Shown piece by piece: positions 8,060 to 11,052 of a DNA stretch of 11,052 nucleotides. Positions within the stretch are counted from its first letter, which is position 1. Each line of letters starts with the position of its first letter. Source of the DNA: Amoebophrya sp. AT5.2. Lineage: Eukaryota > Sar > Dinophyceae > Syndiniales > Amoebophryaceae. The stretch lies in contig RXOD01006171.1 of NCBI GenBank assembly GCA_005223375.1, positions 1-11,052 on the forward strand, given 5' to 3'. The notes beneath the pieces were generated by a model. That model was not told the origin of the DNA. It did not search any database and was given only the letters and a program-made list of their open reading frames with translations. A program made the translations under genes and the position numbers.

Positions 8060-10971
8060 TCAAAACTGTTCTCGGTGGCACTGGTTCCGGATTAGCTCCA
8101 CCAGGGCCTTCGTTTTTATGCAACGGAAATTTGTCCGCGTCCCGAAAATTAGGCCCAGAAGGCGAGCGCTGGTCGTCAGGTCTGTCGGCTCGGAATCACC
8201 GATACCCAGCTCCCGACCGACTGCTTTTTCAAGCATCTAGCGGAAACCCATTCCGAAAAGTGGGACATACTTCCTAGGGGTGTCTAGGTCCACCGGGGCT
8301 GAATGTCAAGGAACGCGGGACGACATATTTTCTCGGGGTGTAACATGCCGAAGCGAGCTGTGGGACACAGCACAGTACGTAGGGGAGCAAGCTTCTTCTT
8401 GGGGCGCAGATTAAGGCTTCTGCCCGACTCAGCTCCCCGACACACGGCTGGCCACGAGACGAGGAGCGCGACCACCTCCCTGCCCGAACTCCTGGGAAAG
8501 TGGGACAGGGACAAACTTCCGTTGCATAGTCTTCGCCTGGATGTTGTTCACGTCGTACAAATCGTCCATCACCCTTTGGAGCAGTTCGGCCACATTCGCC
8601 GCCTGCAGTGTATGGCGAGACCAGACGGTAAGTGGCTAGGTGGTAAATTAATAATACATTTTTCACCCTCATAGATATAGTGGCTAAGTGGTATAAGTGA
8701 AATATTGGGGGGGCTGTTCGGGGTTCCCTTTGGTGCGTGGTCCTGAAAAGACGGCAGCAGTTGAAGGAAGGCCGCCTTTTCGCGGTCGGCGAGCTTGGCG
8801 TTGGCTTTGGCACACTTGTACCCTATAGCCGACATAACCAATCGCCACCCTAGGCGCCCTCTTTGCCCTGCTTCCAGGCGGCCCTATCCCCAAAAATGTA
8901 GTCAGCAATTTTCCGCCGAAGCTGTATCGTATCCACTCAAGAGACCCGCCCCGAAGTGCTTACCATTTGTCCACTTACCACCTTGCCCGGTCATACAGCG
9001 CCACGGCGTTCTCGACCTTCTCCGCGACCACCAGCAAAAAGCACAGCGCGTTGTACACGTAGTCCAGGCACGCGCTTAGGTCCGGGGTGTCCTGCAGCGT
9101 TTCCAGCAGCTTCAAATGGCAGTGCTGCCCCACGCGGTACTTTTTGTCGTTGCTGTGGTTGGCGCACATCCGCATGCAGTACAGGACCTTGCACTCCAAC
9201 GCCGACCGAGGAACGCACTCGTCGAAGACGAACATGAGGCAGTCGAGGGAGAAATCGTGCGGGAAATTGGTGAGGATTTTGCGGCTGTCCTCGTCGTTGC
9301 AGAATTGCCCAATCACGGCGCAGAGCTGAATCAAAATCTTCCCCTTGAACCGCACGCTGTGGTAGGAGGAGGAAAGAATGTCAACCAGGATGGGGAGCAT
9401 CCCATACTGCACAAAAATCCCGCGGTGGTGCGTGTGCTTCGACAAGTTCACCGTGAGCATCAAAGCGTGCATCACCAGCTCGTCGTCGCGCGAAGTAACC
9501 ATCCCAATCACCAAAGGCGCAACGCCGCACGCCATCACCAAAGTCTTCACTTGGTCCGAGTCGGCAGACATCTGTTCGAAGTAGATGTAGATCCAGGAGA
9601 GCGATGTGTGGAGCTATTAATATTGCGTCGCTTGGCAATGGCTATCTATGGGGACGAGCACAAGAAACAGAAAAATGTAGTTCTAGCTCCGAAGATAGGT
9701 TTACTTAGGTACCACGACGAGTGCTGCGCACACGCAGGTTTGCACGTAGTAGGAGGTGCTTTGCCGCAAAACGTCGCACAGCGCCGGGGCGAGGATGGCC
9801 TGGTTCTCCGGGCTCGGCGGGTTGGTTACGATCTGCCGGCACAGTATGGCGATTTATTCCACTTCGCTTGGACATAGCCAGTATTTTGCGGCGAGCATAT
9901 ATTACGCGATAATGAGGCGCAGAAGATGCCTCCCCCATTCTCCGGAAAGTGCTACCAACACTCTTGACCTTCCTCTCACGAGCCCCTCGCCCCGTGCCCC
10001 GGCACTGGGCAGTTGATCGAGCGAAACTAAAATTTTTGAACACCAAATATGAAGTGCTATACAGCCTATGCGAGTGAAGTGGAACAGATATAGATCGTCC
10101 TACACAGGCTCGACTTGAGCGTGATGGAAAGGGTGGGGGATTGGAGTAGGCGGCCCACGCACTGCGAGTACTCTTTTTCGCGCGAGCGCCCGAAAAGCTT
10201 TCGGATGTAGTCGGACTCGAGAAGGATCTGCATCACGCGCTCGTTGAACTCCCAGCCCTCCAGACTCTCCTGCAGCTGCGTGACCACCGACACGTCGAAG
10301 TACCTCCGGGTCATGTCCACCGGCCGTAAATGCAATAAATAGTCGATGATCCGCCCGACCTTCTTCTGCGAGTCCGCGGACAAGCCAGCCTTGGAATCAA
10401 TCAGGTCGTACAGCGTGAAGGCGCGACACAAACCCCCGTCGAGGCAGTAGGAGAGGTACCGCGACACCCGCTTGTTCCAGCAGTTTCGCGGGACCGGATC
10501 GCTGTCCCCATTGGAAAGGTCCGAGATGCTAGCAGGTTGCCTCAGAATACAGCTAAAATACAGCCAGAATACGACTGATGGCGATGCCAGCGGAGCGCAA
10601 TCAACAGAAGCACTGCGCCCATCGGCATGGATCTACTTCTACAGTCCGAAGAGCCATCGGCAGCACATCAAAGTCCGAACGACAGGAGCTTCCCCAGTAG
10701 ACAAGCTGCGCCACCTTCCTTCTAGCCTGTAGCGCTGCAACTAGGACTAGCATTCTTTTGACAAGCACCAATCTGCTGCATTCTCGAAGACGCAGACCCG
10801 ACAGCTGCGCACCTTCACGAGAGGCCTTCTTGTCCTCGAAGCATTTGAGGCCTAGAGTCTGAAGGCGTGCCGTATTCCAGGGCGTATTTCGGACGTATTT
10901 TGAGCCTTGCTGTTAGCATCCATGGTTCTTTCTAACCCCAGCGCTCCCAGCAGTAGAGAGACCCTCGCCAT
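8060..10971 (-). CDS. Armadillo/HEAT-like helical repeat protein, seven exons, about 484 aa
   Basis: Model: 10971-10906, 10539-10104, 9840-9713, 9571-8982, 8860-8755, 8605-8529 and 8111-8060; the phases sum to an open frame. ATG 10971 has a purine-rich context and opens MARVSLLLGALG. Residues about 100-400 form amphipathic helices of armadillo type, such as VAPLVIGMV, ALMLTVNLSKHTHHRG, GMLPILVDILSSS and LIQLCAVIGQFCNDED. The C-terminus is helical (VAELLQRVMDDLYDVNNIQ) and ends REQF. Such folds are protein-binding scaffolds; the partner is unknown and I recognise no named family. Exon 4 (9571-8982) is secure. Exon 5's start is ambiguous (8860, or near 8808, which would give DRAKANAKLADREK). 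Junctions 1, 2, 5 and 6 do not fit GT-AG in frame and were placed by direct repeats and reading frame. Splicing to the second terminal-exon copy (7925-7874) would give the same C-terminus. Confidence 0.75.
8117..8528 (-). mobile_element. 412-bp TIR element splitting the terminal exon (introner-type intron)
   Basis: The ends are TATGCAACGGAA...TTCCGTTGCATA. The terminal inverted repeats (8117-8143 and 8502-8528) match at 24 of 27 positions. It is flanked on the minus strand by AAGAC (8533-8529) and AAAAC (8116-8112), a likely 5-bp target-site duplication. Removing the element and one repeat gives GCGAAGACGAAGG, in frame as AKTK. The uninterrupted exon copy reads GCGAAAACGAAGG at the same place. 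No GT-AG pair at the ends preserves the frame. There is no transposase frame. Internally GAAAAGTGGGACATACTTCC (near 8255) partly repeats the sequence beside the right terminus. Confidence 0.8.
8606..8754 (-). other. Inferred intron 5 of the armadillo-like gene, non-canonical ends
   Basis: Exon 5 reads into CAACTGCTG and exon 6 begins CTGCAGGCG. A shared CTGC lets the two be joined in frame (FLQLLQAANVAELL). I found no GT donor and AG acceptor in matching phase. Two 15-base direct copies of AGTGGCTARGTGGTA (plus strand 8631-8645 and 8679-8693, one mismatch) lie inside. The exact boundary is inferred. Confidence 0.5.
8861..8981 (-). other. Inferred intron 4 of the armadillo-like gene
   Basis: The exon ends at GGGCAAG|GTGGTAAGTGG, with a second possible GTAAGT donor three bases on. 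An acceptor at GGGCAAAG|AGGG keeps the frame. The first donor is preferred because the second would create a stop at the junction. The similar GGGCAAG/GGGCAAAG at the two ends may be a flanking repeat. A later start of exon 5 would read more naturally but needs a non-AG acceptor. Confidence 0.45.
9572..9712 (-). other. Intron 3 of the armadillo-like gene (GT-AG, 141 nt)
   Basis: The donor is GTCGTG|GTACCT and the acceptor TTCGAACAG|ATGTCT, phase 0. It joins CAALVV to MSADSDQVKTL, so this Met is internal rather than a start. The ends show no clear inverted repeat. Confidence 0.7.
9841..10104 (-). mobile_element. TIR-bearing non-canonical intron 2 of the armadillo-like gene
   Basis: On the minus strand, TAGGACGATCTATATCTGTT then CCACTTCACTCG and CATAGGCTGTAT follow the upstream exon. 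The reverse complement of the intron's other end reads ATGGCGATTTATTCCACTTC then GCTTGGACATAGCCAGTAT, an imperfect terminal inverted repeat of about 40 bases. CTGTG occurs at both junctions (10107-10103 and 9844-9840). Joining across one copy gives SLCRQIVTN in frame. The only AG acceptor nearby (CGGCAG) is out of phase with the GTAGGA donor. Boundaries are therefore defined only within the repeat. Confidence 0.7.
10541..10904 (-). mobile_element. 364-bp TIR element in intron 1 of the armadillo-like gene
   Basis: The low-coordinate end reads CTCAGAATACAGCTAAAATA then CAGCCAGAATACG. The reverse complement of the high-coordinate end reads CTCAAAATACGTCCGAAATA then CGCCCTGGAATACG. Each arm thus has three AATAC units in the same order and near-equal spacing over about 35 bases. 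GCAA flanks it closely on both sides (10910-10907 and 10540-10537). The element nearly fills the gap between the two exons, but a frame-preserving junction needs non-GT-AG ends or an earlier GT donor in exon 1. Confidence 0.65.
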
Positions 10972-11052
10972 TTTCAACCAAGTCCTCCGCAAAAGTCAGC
11001 GGGTTCTCGCGGGTCCTGGGCGAGTTTTGGAGGCATGGTTCGATTTCGATAT
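10972..11052. other. Upstream flank of the armadillo-like gene
   Basis: These last bases precede the chosen ATG at 10971. I see no promoter motif or further exon. The gene could begin outside the window if the ATG at 10971 is internal. Confidence 0.35.

Noticed and set aside
8975..9571. Met at 9571 as a gene start
   Set aside because: It directly follows a good acceptor (TTCGAACAG) and the preceding exon joins in phase, so this Met is internal.
9116..9877. 253-residue plus-strand open frame
   Set aside because: It lies antisense to the armadillo-like exons, which have clear helical-repeat character. Its His/Val/Arg-rich composition is typical of a shadow frame.

Overview
The window looks like nuclear DNA of a protist. 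The minus strand carries three spliced or probably spliced genes, with codon-rich exons separated by introns of about 120-1060 bases. I see no bacterial operon layout, Shine-Dalgarno signals, tRNA or rRNA. All supported genes point the same way. Several introns have terminal inverted repeats (TIRs), short flanking direct repeats and boundaries that do not fit GT-AG. Such 'introner' introns are known from several marine protists, and the non-canonical, TIR-bearing kind is described for the parasitic dinoflagellate Amoebophrya. A dinoflagellate-like alveolate is therefore my best guess, from architecture only.

Layout from high to low coordinate, which is the direction of transcription. (1) 10971-8060: a seven-exon gene for an armadillo/HEAT-like helical repeat protein of about 484 residues, unnamed. 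At least three of its introns carry TIRs. Its last exon is duplicated: one copy (8608-8060) is split by a 412-base TIR element, and the second (8057-7874) lacks the element but is broken up by two fold-back palindromes. (2) 7873-6553: intergenic, nothing coding recognised. (3) 6552-2493: a five-exon model (638 residues) joined entirely by GT-AG introns. It encodes an N-terminal Cys-containing region, an acidic helical region, three SH3-like modules and a Lys/Ser-rich tail. Its first intron holds a 666-base TIR element with an AT-rich palindromic core. (4) 2492-1518: intergenic. (5) 1517-807: an orphan reading frame with a hydrophobic N-terminus. (6) 806-1: no gene seen, one strong GC hairpin.

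The most interesting point is an introner 'filled' site and its matching 'empty' site a few hundred bases apart, in two copies of the same terminal exon. Removing the element and one copy of a 5-base repeat restores exactly the frame seen in the empty copy. Neighbouring genes also differ in intron type: the SH3 gene uses canonical junctions, while several junctions in the armadillo-like gene cannot be made GT-AG in frame. The genes show no evident shared pathway.
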